Shown in pieces: positions 1-6,407 of a stretch of 6,522 bases of DNA. How positions within the stretch are numbered: the stretch's first letter is position 1; each line of letters begins with the position of its first letter. Origin of the DNA: Acidimicrobiaceae bacterium (GTDB taxonomy: Bacteria > Actinomycetota > Acidimicrobiia > Acidimicrobiales > Salinilacustritrichaceae); assembly GCA_003476595.1 (NCBI GenBank), contig DMTU01000215.1:1335-7856 (forward strand), written 5' to 3'. A program made the translations under genes and the position numbers. The notes under the pieces are model-generated. The model worked only from the letters and a program-made list of their open reading frames with translations, was not told the origin of the DNA and did not search any database.

Positions 1-196
1 CGACGAGCCCACCGGCAACCTCGACCCGGCCACGTCCGTTGGCATCATGCGCCTGCTGGACCGCATCAACCGCACCGGCACCACGGTGCTGATGGCCACC
101 CACGACCGCTCCATCGTCGACACGATGCGCCGCCGCGTGATCGAGCTCGACCGCGGCGCCATCGTCCGCGACCAGCACCGCGGCGTGTACGAATGA
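1..196 (+). CDS. ftsE: Cell-division ATP-binding protein FtsE, C-terminal part (5' end outside window)
   Basis: Reading from base 2 gives the last 64 codons of an ABC ATPase, ending in TGA at 194-196. The visible part opens inside Walker B with DEPTGNLD, which contains the Walker B Asp, the catalytic Glu and the D-loop. It continues to the switch histidine in MATHD and a short basic tail ending [12 protein letters not shown] and MATHD are typical of FtsE and of related LolD/MacB-type ATPases. The FtsE assignment rests mainly on the next gene, a clear ftsX, which starts 16 bases downstream. In the known system FtsE binds ATP on the cytoplasmic side and, through FtsX, switches on peptidoglycan hydrolases at the septum. 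The Walker A and signature motifs lie outside the window and cannot be checked. Confidence 0.9.
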   Translation, partial: DEPTGNLDPATSVGIMRLLDRINRTGTTVLMATHDRSIVDTMRRRVIELDRGAIVRDQHRGVYE

Positions 197-212
197 GCCC
201 GGAGCAGCGCTG

Positions 213-1106
213 ATGGCCCTCAAGCTCGACTACATGGTCCGCGAGACCGGGACGAACCTGTTCCGGAACCTCTCGCTCACCATCGCCTCCATCCTCACCG
301 TCGCGGTGTCGCTGTCCCTGGTGGGCGGCTCGGTCCTGCTGCGCTACTCGGTCGACAACGCCACCCAGCAGTGGCAGGGCGGCATCGAGTTCATCGTGTT
401 CATGCAGCCCGAGGCCACCCAGGCCCAGTCCGACGCGGTGGAGCGCCAGCTCACCGAGTCCACCCAGGTCGAGCGCTTCGAGTACTTCGACCAGGAGCGG
501 ACCTTCGAGGAGTTCAAGGACCTGTTCCAGAACACCCCCCAGATCGTGGAGTCGGTGACGCCCGACATCCTGCCGCCGAGCTTCCGCGTGGTCCCCGTCG
601 ACAAGTCGGCCGAGACCATCGAGAGCCTGCGGTCGGTGTTCGTCACCCAGCCGGGGGTCCGCGAGGTGGTGGCCGCGTTCGACTCGATCCGCACCATCCG
701 CAACCTGTCCAACCTCATCGGCGTGGGCCTCATGGTGGTGGCCGGGTTCCTGCTCCTCGCCGCCACCCTGCTCATCCTCAACTCCATCCGCATGGCGATG
801 TTCGCCCGCCGTCGCGAGATCGAGGTGATGAAGCTCGTCGGGGCCTCGAACTGGTTCATCCGAATACCGTTCATGCTCGAGGGCGTGTTCCAGGGCCTCA
901 TCGGCTCGGGGTTCGCCATCGGCGTCGTCTTCGGCGTGCAGCGGGTGTTCGACAACATCGCGGCGGACCAGCGCTTCTCGCTGTTCTCCGGTCTCGTCGT
1001 CGACAACCAGCAGGTGATGACCACCAGCGTGTTCGTGATGGTCACCGGCGTGCTCATCGGTGCGCTCGGCTCCGCCTTCGCCGTGAGCAGGTTCCTGGAC
1101 GTCTGA
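213..1106 (+). CDS. ftsX: Cell-division permease-like protein FtsX
   Basis: This 297-residue protein has the FtsX layout. A short cytoplasmic N-terminus (MALKLDYMVRETGTNLFRN) is followed by TM1 at about residues 21-45. A large extracellular domain spans about 46-168, then TM2 about 171-194, a basic cytoplasmic loop with ARRREIEVMKLVGAS, TM3 about 218-243 and TM4 about 270-293. The RREIEVMKLVGA motif is a hallmark of the FtsX/MacB permease fold and contacts the ATPase. FtsX transports no substrate; it passes FtsE ATP hydrolysis to extracellular peptidoglycan hydrolases (EnvC-activated amidases in E. coli, the NlpC/P60 hydrolase RipC in mycobacteria). The start at 213 is supported by GGAG at 201-204, eight bases upstream. 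Length matches other actinobacterial FtsX. The gene is probably co-transcribed with ftsE. No terminator is visible after it, and no hydrolase or smpB gene follows. Confidence 0.95.
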   Translation: MALKLDYMVRETGTNLFRNLSLTIASILTVAVSLSLVGGSVLLRYSVDNATQQWQGGIEFIVFMQPEATQAQSDAVERQLTESTQVERFEYFDQERTFEEFKDLFQNTPQIVESVTPDILPPSFRVVPVDKSAETIESLRSVFVTQPGVREVVAAFDSIRTIRNLSNLIGVGLMVVAGFLLLAATLLILNSIRMAMFARRREIEVMKLVGASNWFIRIPFMLEGVFQGLIGSGFAIGVVFGVQRVFDNIAADQRFSLFSGLVVDNQQVMTTSVFVMVTGVLIGALGSAFAVSRFLDV

Positions 1107-1124
1107 GCCGTCGTCGGTCCTGGT

Positions 1125-1152
1125 TTGGTCGGCCGAATGGTTCCGCTAACCT
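1125..1152 (+). promoter_or_regulatory. Putative promoter of the marR-ABC operon, likely leaderless
   Basis: A -35-like TTGGTC lies at 1125-1130 and a -10-like TAACCT (fits the actinobacterial TANNNT pattern) at 1147-1152, separated by 16 bases. The -10 box ends eight bases before the ATG at 1161, so transcription would start at or within a base or two of the start codon. No purine-rich Shine-Dalgarno is seen before that ATG, which fits a leaderless transcript, a common arrangement in actinobacteria. The inverted repeat at 1135-1160 covers the -10 box. This is a motif reading only; the -35 match is weak. Confidence 0.55.
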
Positions 1153-1160
1153 AACCATTC
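1135..1160. promoter_or_regulatory. Perfect inverted repeat, probable MarR operator
   Basis: The half-sites GAATGGTT (1135-1142) and AACCATTC (1153-1160) are exact reverse complements separated by 10 bases. Inside the spacer the central TA (1147-1148) and the G/C pair at 1145/1150 are also symmetric. The right half ends on the base before the marR start codon. MarR dimers with winged helices typically bind pseudo-palindromes of about this size in their own promoters. Bound repressor here would block the -10 box and the start site. An 8+8 perfect repeat in a 54-base gap of a GC-rich genome, with A/T-containing arms, is unlikely to be chance. Binding by this MarR is inferred. Confidence 0.7.
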
Positions 1161-1592
1161 ATGTCGAAGAACGATGCTGGCGTGCGCGCCGTCGCCCGCC
1201 TGGGCCGCGTGTTCGAGAAGCGCCTCGGCGACGAGGGGATGAGCCTGCCCCAGTTCCGGGTGCTGGCGTTCCTGTCCGAGGGGGAGTGGGCGGCCTCCAA
1301 GGTGGCCGAGTGGCTGGCGGTGTCCCGCCCGTCGCTGACGTCGCTCGTCGACGGCCTCGTCGAGCAGGGCTGGGTCGAGCGCCGGGAGCACCCCACGGAC
1401 CGCCGCTCGGTCCTGCACTTCCTCACCGACGCCGGCCGGACGCGCCTCGCCGAGGCCACCGAGATGCTCAGCGAGGGCCTCGACGGCCTGCTCGAGCACC
1501 TGGACGACGACGAGCGAGCTCGTGCCGAGGACGGCCTCGCCCTCCTCCAGACGGCGATGCACCGCCACTACGAAGCGATGGTGACCTCATGA
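1161..1592 (+). CDS. MarR-family transcriptional regulator
   Basis: The 143-residue protein has the usual MarR length and layout. An N-terminal dimerisation helix (about 5-25) leads into a winged helix-turn-helix at about 28-95, and C-terminal helices (about 96-140) complete the dimer interface. The recognition-helix region is SRPSLTSLVDGLVEQGWVER (55-74). The wing carries the family signature D80-R81-R82 in HPTDRRS, whose Arg normally reaches into the minor groove, followed by LTDAG. There are no cysteines, so a thiol redox switch of the OhrR type is excluded; a small-molecule ligand is more likely. The gene directly follows a perfect palindrome and its stop overlaps the start of an ABC exporter gene by four bases (ATGA). 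It is therefore probably an autorepressor controlling the exporter. ATG at 1161 is chosen because homology starts there and the promoter abuts it. The ligand cannot be told from sequence. Confidence 0.93.
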   Translation: MSKNDAGVRAVARLGRVFEKRLGDEGMSLPQFRVLAFLSEGEWAASKVAEWLAVSRPSLTSLVDGLVEQGWVERREHPTDRRSVLHFLTDAGRTRLAEATEMLSEGLDGLLEHLDDDERARAEDGLALLQTAMHRHYEAMVTS

Positions 1593-3544
1593 GCCTCACC
1601 GAGGACCGCACCGGCCAGGACGAGCGGACCGTCCCGGCACCGCCGCCCGGCCTCGACGTCGACGCCCCGGCCACCCGCTACGAGCCCCTGCCGCCGGCGG
1701 CGGAGTACCACCCGCCCCGTGGCCACATCCACCCCGACACCGAGCTGGGCTGGATCCGACGCATGTGGCCGGTGGTGTGGGCCGAGAAGAAGCGGTTCGG
1801 CATCGCGCTCGGCATGGCGTTCATCGCCCTGCTCGCCAACGTGGCGATCCCGGCCGTGGTCGGCGAGGGCATCGACGCCATCCGGGCCCAGACCGACGTG
1901 CGCACCTGGGTGATCCTGCTGCTGGTGCTGTCCGTGGCCCGGGCGTTCTCCACCTACGGCTACCGCAGCCGCCTCTACAAGTTCGCCTACAGCATCGAGT
2001 ACGACCTGCGCTCGCTGATGTTCCGGCACCTGGCCACCATGAGCCACGGCTTCTACGACAAGGTCCAGACCGGTCAGCTGGTGTCCCGGGCCAACTCCGA
2101 CATCCGTGCCGTGCAGATGCTGCTGGCCTTCGCCCCGTTCATGGCGATGATGTCGATGACCTTCGTGCTCGCCTTCGCCTACATGCTCACCAAGCACGTG
2201 CTGCTGACGCTCGTGGCCATCTCCACGCTGCCGCTCGTGTACGTCTTCGGCGTCAAGCTGCGCGACATCATGTTCCCGCTCTCCTGGGTCGTGCAGGGCC
2301 GCCTCGCCGAGGTCGCCACCACGGTCGAGGAGAACGTCACCGGCGTGCGGGTCGTGAAGGCCTTCGCCGGCGAGCAGCGCCAGATCCAGCAGCTCGCCCG
2401 CCAGGCCCGGCGCCTGCGGTGGGCCGCGGTGAAGGTCACCGACTCCCGGGCCCGCTACGCGCCGCTGATGGAGAACCTGCCCCGCCTCGGCATGGCCCTG
2501 ACGCTCCTGTACGGCGGCTACCTGGCCATCGACGGCAAGGTCACGGTCGGCACCATCATCACCTTCTCCTCCTACGTGCTGCTGCTCCAGGCCCCGTTCC
2601 GCATGCTCGGGTTCTTCATGATCATGAGCCAGCGGGCCGCGGCCTCCGCCGGGCGCATCTTCGAGATCCTCGACACCCCCGCCGAGATCATCGACCGCCC
2701 CGACGCCGACGACCTGGTCGACCCGGAGGGTGCGGTCCGCTTCGACCACGTGACCTTCCGCTACGGGGAGGACGACCAGCTCGTGCTCGAGGACTTCGAC
2801 CTCGAGGTCCGGCCCGGCGAGACGATGGCGCTGGTCGGGGGCACGGGCTCGGGCAAGTCCACGGTGGCTCGCCTGCTGCTGCGCTTCTACGACGTCGACG
2901 AGGGCGCGGTCCGGATCGACGGCCACGACGTGCGCGACCTGACCATGGCCTCCATCCGCCACCACGTGGGGATGGTCACCGACGAGCCGTTCCTGTTCTC
3001 GTCCTCCATCCACGACAACATCGCCTACGCCCGGCCCGATGCCACCCGGGACGAGGTCGTGGCCGCGGCGAAGGCCGCCAACGCCCACGGCTTCATCGGT
3101 GAGCTCGCGGATGGCTACGACACGGTCATCGGCGAGCGTGGCTACACCCTCTCCGGCGGGCAGCGGCAGCGCATCGCCATCGCGCGCACGCTCGTGGCCA
3201 ACCCGGCGGTGCTCGTGCTCGACGACGCCACCAGCGCCGTCGACGTGCGGGTCGAGGCCGAGATCCACGAGGCGCTCGAGCACCTCTCCGCCGACCGCAC
3301 CACGATCGTGATCGCCCACCGGCTGTCGACGATCGCCCTCGCCGATCGGGTCGCCCTGCTCCGGCACGGCAAGGTCCTGGCCGTGGGCACCCACCAGGAG
3401 CTGCTCGTGCACGAACCGCACTACCGCGAGGTCCTGGCCACCGCCGACCTCGTCGATGAGGAAGCCGACGTCGGAAGCGTCAGCGAGCAGTCGGCACGCG
3501 GCGCTGCGGAGCAGACCGCCCAGCAGCACGAGGTGGAGGGCTGA
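1589..3544 (+). CDS. Heterodimeric ABC exporter subunit 1 (TMD-NBD half transporter with degenerate ATP site)
   Basis: This 651-residue protein has one six-helix exporter domain and one nucleotide-binding domain. A hydrophilic, proline-rich N-terminal extension occupies residues 1-58. Transmembrane segments lie at about 70-95, 107-127, 178-200, 203-223, 298-316 and 322-345. The NBD has A-loop Tyr392, Walker A 417-425 (Lys423), x-loop IGERG, signature LSGGQ (521-525), Walker B Asp545, D-loop SAVD (549-552) and switch His577. Two key residues are altered: Asp546 replaces the catalytic Glu, and gapless alignment with the partner puts Asp465 at the Q-loop Gln. Asp for the catalytic Glu is known in heterodimeric exporters such as TM287/288, BmrCD and LmrCD. 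An acidic tail of about 30 residues ends the protein. ATG at 1589 overlaps the marR stop (ATGA), implying translational coupling; the frame is open far upstream within ftsX and marR, but only as a GC-rich overlap. Likely role: efflux of a hydrophobic compound; substrate unknown. Confidence 0.93.
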   Translation: MSLTEDRTGQDERTVPAPPPGLDVDAPATRYEPLPPAAEYHPPRGHIHPDTELGWIRRMWPVVWAEKKRFGIALGMAFIALLANVAIPAVVGEGIDAIRAQTDVRTWVILLLVLSVARAFSTYGYRSRLYKFAYSIEYDLRSLMFRHLATMSHGFYDKVQTGQLVSRANSDIRAVQMLLAFAPFMAMMSMTFVLAFAYMLTKHVLLTLVAISTLPLVYVFGVKLRDIMFPLSWVVQGRLAEVATTVEENVTGVRVVKAFAGEQRQIQQLARQARRLRWAAVKVTDSRARYAPLMENLPRLGMALTLLYGGYLAIDGKVTVGTIITFSSYVLLLQAPFRMLGFFMIMSQRAAASAGRIFEILDTPAEIIDRPDADDLVDPEGAVRFDHVTFRYGEDDQLVLEDFDLEVRPGETMALVGGTGSGKSTVARLLLRFYDVDEGAVRIDGHDVRDLTMASIRHHVGMVTDEPFLFSSSIHDNIAYARPDATRDEVVAAAKAANAHGFIGELADGYDTVIGERGYTLSGGQRQRIAIARTLVANPAVLVLDDATSAVDVRVEAEIHEALEHLSADRTTIVIAHRLSTIALADRVALLRHGKVLAVGTHQELLVHEPHYREVLATADLVDEEADVGSVSEQSARGAAEQTAQQHEVEG

Positions 3545-5448
3545 TGGGCGGCTTCGGACCCCCCGCCAGCTCGCCGTTCGGCCAGCCCGGTGCCACCGGC
3601 CTGCCCTTCGCCGGCGTGCCCGAGGAGCTCCAGAAGCGCGTCGAGGAGCTGCTCGACGGCGAGCCCGAGCACCAGGTCGACGAGGTCGAGTTCTCCCAGT
3701 CCGACTGGGACTCGCGGCCGTTCACGCTGCGCCGCTTCGTCGGCGAGCGCCGGTGGGCGATGATCGGTGCCGTCGTGCTGGTCGTGCTCGAGACCGCCAT
3801 GGTCTCCGCCGGCCCGTTCCTCACCGGTGAGGCCATCGACCGCGGCATCGTGCCCCGCGACACCGACACGCTCCTGCTCATCGCCGGGCTCTACGTCGCC
3901 TCGGTCGTCCTCGGCACCCTCCTGTCGGCCGCCCGCGTGGCCTGGACCGGACGGGTGGGGGAGTCACTGCTCGAGTCGCTGCGCGTCCGGATCTTCACCC
4001 ACTTCCAGCGCCTGTCGCTCAACTTCTTCACCGGCGAGAAGGCGGGCGTGCTCATGACCCGCATGACCAGCGACATCGATGCCCTCACCGCGCTGTTCCA
4101 AGAGGGCCTGGTGAACATGTTCGTCCAGGGCCTCACCCTGGCGATCGTGGCCGTGGTCCTGTTCGTGGTGAGCCCCACCCTGGCCGCCGTGCTGTTCCTC
4201 GGCGTGGTGCCGGTGATGCTCGTGCTGACCATCTGGTTCCGCAAGGCCTCCGACGTCGCCTTCCTCGACGTGCGGGAGCGCATCGCCGACGTGATGTCGG
4301 ACCTGCAGGAGAACCTCGGCGGCATCCGCGTGGTCACGGCGACCAACCGGGCCAAGCGCAACGTGGTGAGCCACGACAACGTGCTCGGCCGCCACCGCGA
4401 CGCGAACGACCGCACCGCCGTGATCGGCGCCGTCTACGGCCCCTCCACCGAGCTGCTCGGCTACCTCGCCCAGGCGATGCTGCTCGGACTCGGTGGCTGG
4501 CTGGTGAGCGAGGGCCGCCTGTCGATCGGCGAGCTGGCCGCCTTCTTCCTCTACCTCACGATGTTCTTCGCGCCGATCCAGCAGCTCGTGCAGCTCTACA
4601 ACACGTACCAGCAGGGCCGTTCCGCGGTGCGCAAGCTGGCCGACCTGTTCGCCACCGAGCCCGAGGTCATCGAGGCACCCGACGCCCACCCGCTGCCGGA
4701 CATGCAGGGAGCCATCGACCTCGAGCACGTCACCTTCGGCTACGACCCCGCGGTGCCGGTGCTGCGCGACCTCGACCTGCACATCCGGGCCGGCGAGACC
4801 GTGGCCTTCGTCGGTGAGACGGGGGCGGGCAAGTCCACGGTGGCCAAGCTGGTCAACCGCTACTACGACCCGGTCGAGGGCACCGTCCGCATCGACGGCC
4901 ACGACCTGCGCGACGTCACCCTGGACTCGGTGCGGTCCCAGATCGGCGTGGTGCCCCAGGAGCCGTTCCTCTTCGCCGGCTCGATCAAGGACAACCTGAC
5001 CTTCGCCGCCCCCGGGGCCACCGACGACCAGCTGTGGGAGGCAGTCGACGCGGTCGGCCTGCGGGACCTGGTGGAGCGCCAGCCCGAGGGGCTGGACCAG
5101 ATCATCCACGAGCGCGGCTCCTCGCTGTCCTCCGGCGAGCGCCAGCTGCTCGCCCTGGCCCGGGCGTTCCTCTCCCAGCCGCGGGTGCTCGTCCTCGACG
5201 AGGCCACCTCGAACCTGGACCTGCAGTCCGAGACCCGCATCGAGCGGGCGCTCGATGCCGTCCTCGAGGGGCGCACCGCCATCATCATCGCCCACCGGCT
5301 GGCCACCGCCATGCGGGCCGACCGCATCGCCGTCATCCACGACGGAGAGCTGGTCGAGCTCGGCAGCCACGACGAGCTCGTCGCCCGGGGTGGGCGTTAC
5401 GCCGCGCTGTTCGACACCTGGATGTCCCAGGCGTCGGCGTCGACGTGA
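3544..5448 (+). CDS. Heterodimeric ABC exporter subunit 2 (TMD-NBD half transporter with catalytic Glu)
   Basis: This 634-residue partner has the same fold. Transmembrane segments are at about 71-95, 108-132, 189-209, 211-232, 303-320 and 328-348. The NBD has A-loop Tyr400, Walker A 424-432 (Lys430), Q-loop Gln472, Walker B Asp552 with catalytic Glu553, D-loop SNLD (556-559) and switch His584. Its signature is LSSGE (528-532) instead of LSGGQ. In the NBD dimer this altered signature faces the Asp546 site of subunit 1, while Glu553 faces the normal LSGGQ of subunit 1. The complex therefore has one degenerate and one hydrolytic site. LSSGE followed by RQLLALARA is, from memory, found in actinobacterial exporters of the Rv1272c/Rv1273c kind. 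The start codon overlaps the upstream stop by one base (TGATG), with a strong GGAGG at 3535-3539. It works in the cytoplasmic membrane with subunit 1, probably in a 1:1 complex. Confidence 0.94.
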   Translation: MGGFGPPASSPFGQPGATGLPFAGVPEELQKRVEELLDGEPEHQVDEVEFSQSDWDSRPFTLRRFVGERRWAMIGAVVLVVLETAMVSAGPFLTGEAIDRGIVPRDTDTLLLIAGLYVASVVLGTLLSAARVAWTGRVGESLLESLRVRIFTHFQRLSLNFFTGEKAGVLMTRMTSDIDALTALFQEGLVNMFVQGLTLAIVAVVLFVVSPTLAAVLFLGVVPVMLVLTIWFRKASDVAFLDVRERIADVMSDLQENLGGIRVVTATNRAKRNVVSHDNVLGRHRDANDRTAVIGAVYGPSTELLGYLAQAMLLGLGGWLVSEGRLSIGELAAFFLYLTMFFAPIQQLVQLYNTYQQGRSAVRKLADLFATEPEVIEAPDAHPLPDMQGAIDLEHVTFGYDPAVPVLRDLDLHIRAGETVAFVGETGAGKSTVAKLVNRYYDPVEGTVRIDGHDLRDVTLDSVRSQIGVVPQEPFLFAGSIKDNLTFAAPGATDDQLWEAVDAVGLRDLVERQPEGLDQIIHERGSSLSSGERQLLALARAFLSQPRVLVLDEATSNLDLQSETRIERALDAVLEGRTAIIIAHRLATAMRADRIAVIHDGELVELGSHDELVARGGRYAALFDTWMSQASAST

Positions 5449-5458
5449 TCCGTCCTCG

Positions 5459-6175
5459 ATGACCGCGGTGGCGGTGGTCGCGGTGCTGGTCGCGGCGACG
5501 CTCGGCGCCTTCGTCCAGGGCAGCGTCGGGTTCGGCCACAACCTCATCGCCGCTCCCGTCTTCGCCCTCGCCGACGAGCGCCTCGTGCCGGGGCCGGCCA
5601 TCGCGTCTGCCGGGGTCCTCGTCCTGCTCATGGTGGTGCGGGACCGCCGAGGCCTGCACCTGGGGGAGGTGGGCACCGCGCTCATCGGCCGGGTCCCGGG
5701 CACGATCCTCGCGGCTGCGACCGTCGCCGTGCTCCCCGCTGACGACCTCGCGGTGGTCTTCGCCGCGCTGGTGCTGGTCGCCGTCGGGATCACCGCCTCC
5801 GGCGTCGCCGTGCGCCCGACCCGCACGACCCTCGTCGGCGCCGGCGCGCTCTCGGGGTTCATGGGCACGGCCACCTCGATCGGTGGCCCTCCGATGGCCA
5901 TGCTCTACGCGGGCGAGCAGGGCCGGCGGCTGCGCGGCACGCTGGCCGGCTTCTTCCTCACCGGCATCCTCATGAGCCTCCTCGCCCTCGTGGTCACGGG
6001 CAGCTTCGGCATCGAGGAGCTGCGCCTCTCGCTGCTGCCGGTGCCGGCGATCCTCGTCGGGTTCATCCTGTCCTCGTGGGGTGCCCGCCGGCTCGACGCG
6101 GGGCGGACCCGGCCCGCAGTGCTGGCCGTGGCGGCGCTGAGCGCCGTCTCGGTGCTCGGCGACGCCCTGCGCTGA
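5459..6175 (+). CDS. TSUP (TauE/SafE) family membrane permease
   Basis: This 238-residue, almost entirely hydrophobic protein has about seven to eight predicted membrane segments. It shows the twice-repeated glycine-rich loop of the TSUP family. The first copy is GAFVQGSVGFG ending at Pro33 (residues 16-33), and the second is GALSGFMGTATSIGGPP (129-145). The two copies begin the two halves of an internally duplicated protein. Characterised TSUP members move sulfite, sulfoacetate, taurine-related or other small organic anions; some are exporters. The substrate here is unknown. The ATG at 5459 lies 10 bases after the upstream stop with no clear Shine-Dalgarno, so expression probably depends on coupling to the ABC genes. 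The frame is open upstream into the ABC gene, but that stretch is low-complexity and is an overlap artefact. Length is slightly below the roughly 250 residues typical of the family. The family call is firm; the function is not. Confidence 0.85.
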   Translation: MTAVAVVAVLVAATLGAFVQGSVGFGHNLIAAPVFALADERLVPGPAIASAGVLVLLMVVRDRRGLHLGEVGTALIGRVPGTILAAATVAVLPADDLAVVFAALVLVAVGITASGVAVRPTRTTLVGAGALSGFMGTATSIGGPPMAMLYAGEQGRRLRGTLAGFFLTGILMSLLALVVTGSFGIEELRLSLLPVPAILVGFILSSWGARRLDAGRTRPAVLAVAALSAVSVLGDALR

Positions 6176-6178
6176 GGG

Positions 6179-6199
6179 CGTGCCCGGGCGGCGGGCACG
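6179..6199 (+). terminator. Possible operon-end hairpin without T-tract
   Basis: CGTGCCCG (6179-6186) and CGGGCACG (6192-6199) form a perfect 8 bp GC-rich stem with a 5-base loop. It begins three bases after the stop of the TSUP gene. No run of T follows, so it is not a classical intrinsic terminator. Position at the end of the operon supports a U-less terminator or an RNA-stabilising stem, both proposed for actinobacteria. Hairpins arise easily in GC-rich DNA, so confidence is moderate. Confidence 0.5.
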
Positions 6200-6407
6200 G
6201 CAGAGGTGGCACCGACGGAACGGCCGGACAGGCGGGAGAGGGAGGGTCTGGCCGACCGCCCCGTCAAGATGCCACTTGGATCATCGTGCCGCCGGCCGCC
6301 GGACTTGAGGGCGGATTGTCGGAATGTTCAGCGATCCCGGCGAGATCGGAAGCAGCGGAAGCTCGCCACCCTCGGGGCGGCGGGCCGCGGCGTGCCACGA
6401 TGCAGCG
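6200..6407. other. Intergenic region between TSUP gene and crotonase gene
   Basis: About 200 bases with no convincing gene on either strand. It is slightly less GC-rich near 6262-6285 and 6311-6330, as expected for non-coding DNA. It should hold the promoter of the next gene, but no clear -35/-10 pair is seen. CACGAT at 6396-6401, six bases before the ATG at 6408, could be a weak -10 for a leaderless transcript, without a recognisable -35. A short imperfect stem, GGCGAG (6339-6344) with CTCGCC (6362-6367), has a 17-base loop and no clear meaning. Confidence 0.5.

Noticed and set aside
371..1588. An open frame continuous with ABC subunit 1 reaching back to 371, which could be read as a 1057-residue protein.
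   Set aside because: The upstream 406 codons overlap ftsX and marR in another frame and encode Arg/Pro/Gly-rich low-complexity sequence typical of shadow frames in GC-rich DNA. The ABC homology starts well after the ATG at 1589.
1568..3529. A 653-codon open frame on the minus strand opposite ABC subunit 1.
   Set aside because: It is rich in Gly, Val, Asp and His repeats with no domain-like pattern and lies antisense to a clear gene; this is a codon-bias artefact.
2852..4844. Near-identical DNA in the two ABC genes (17 bases around Walker A at 2852-2868 and 4828-4844, and a stretch encoding RIDGHD).
   Set aside because: These encode conserved ATPase motifs in paralogues with similar codon choice. 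They are not a transposable or recombination repeat.
5255..5458. An N-terminal extension of the TSUP frame overlapping the end of ABC subunit 2.
   Set aside because: The extension is Ser/Pro/Arg-rich and hydrophilic and ends in a poly-Arg run, unlike any TSUP N-terminus. The ATG at 5459 starts right at the first membrane helix.
3964..5901. A 645-codon open frame on the minus strand opposite ABC subunit 2 and the TSUP gene.
   Set aside because: It spans two well-supported genes, has low-complexity composition and no recognisable motif, so it is treated as a shadow frame.
6322..6329. GAATGTTC upstream of the crotonase gene, resembling the GAATGGTT half-site of the MarR operator.
   Set aside because: It lacks one of the two central G bases and has no matching inverted arm nearby, so there is no support for a second operator.
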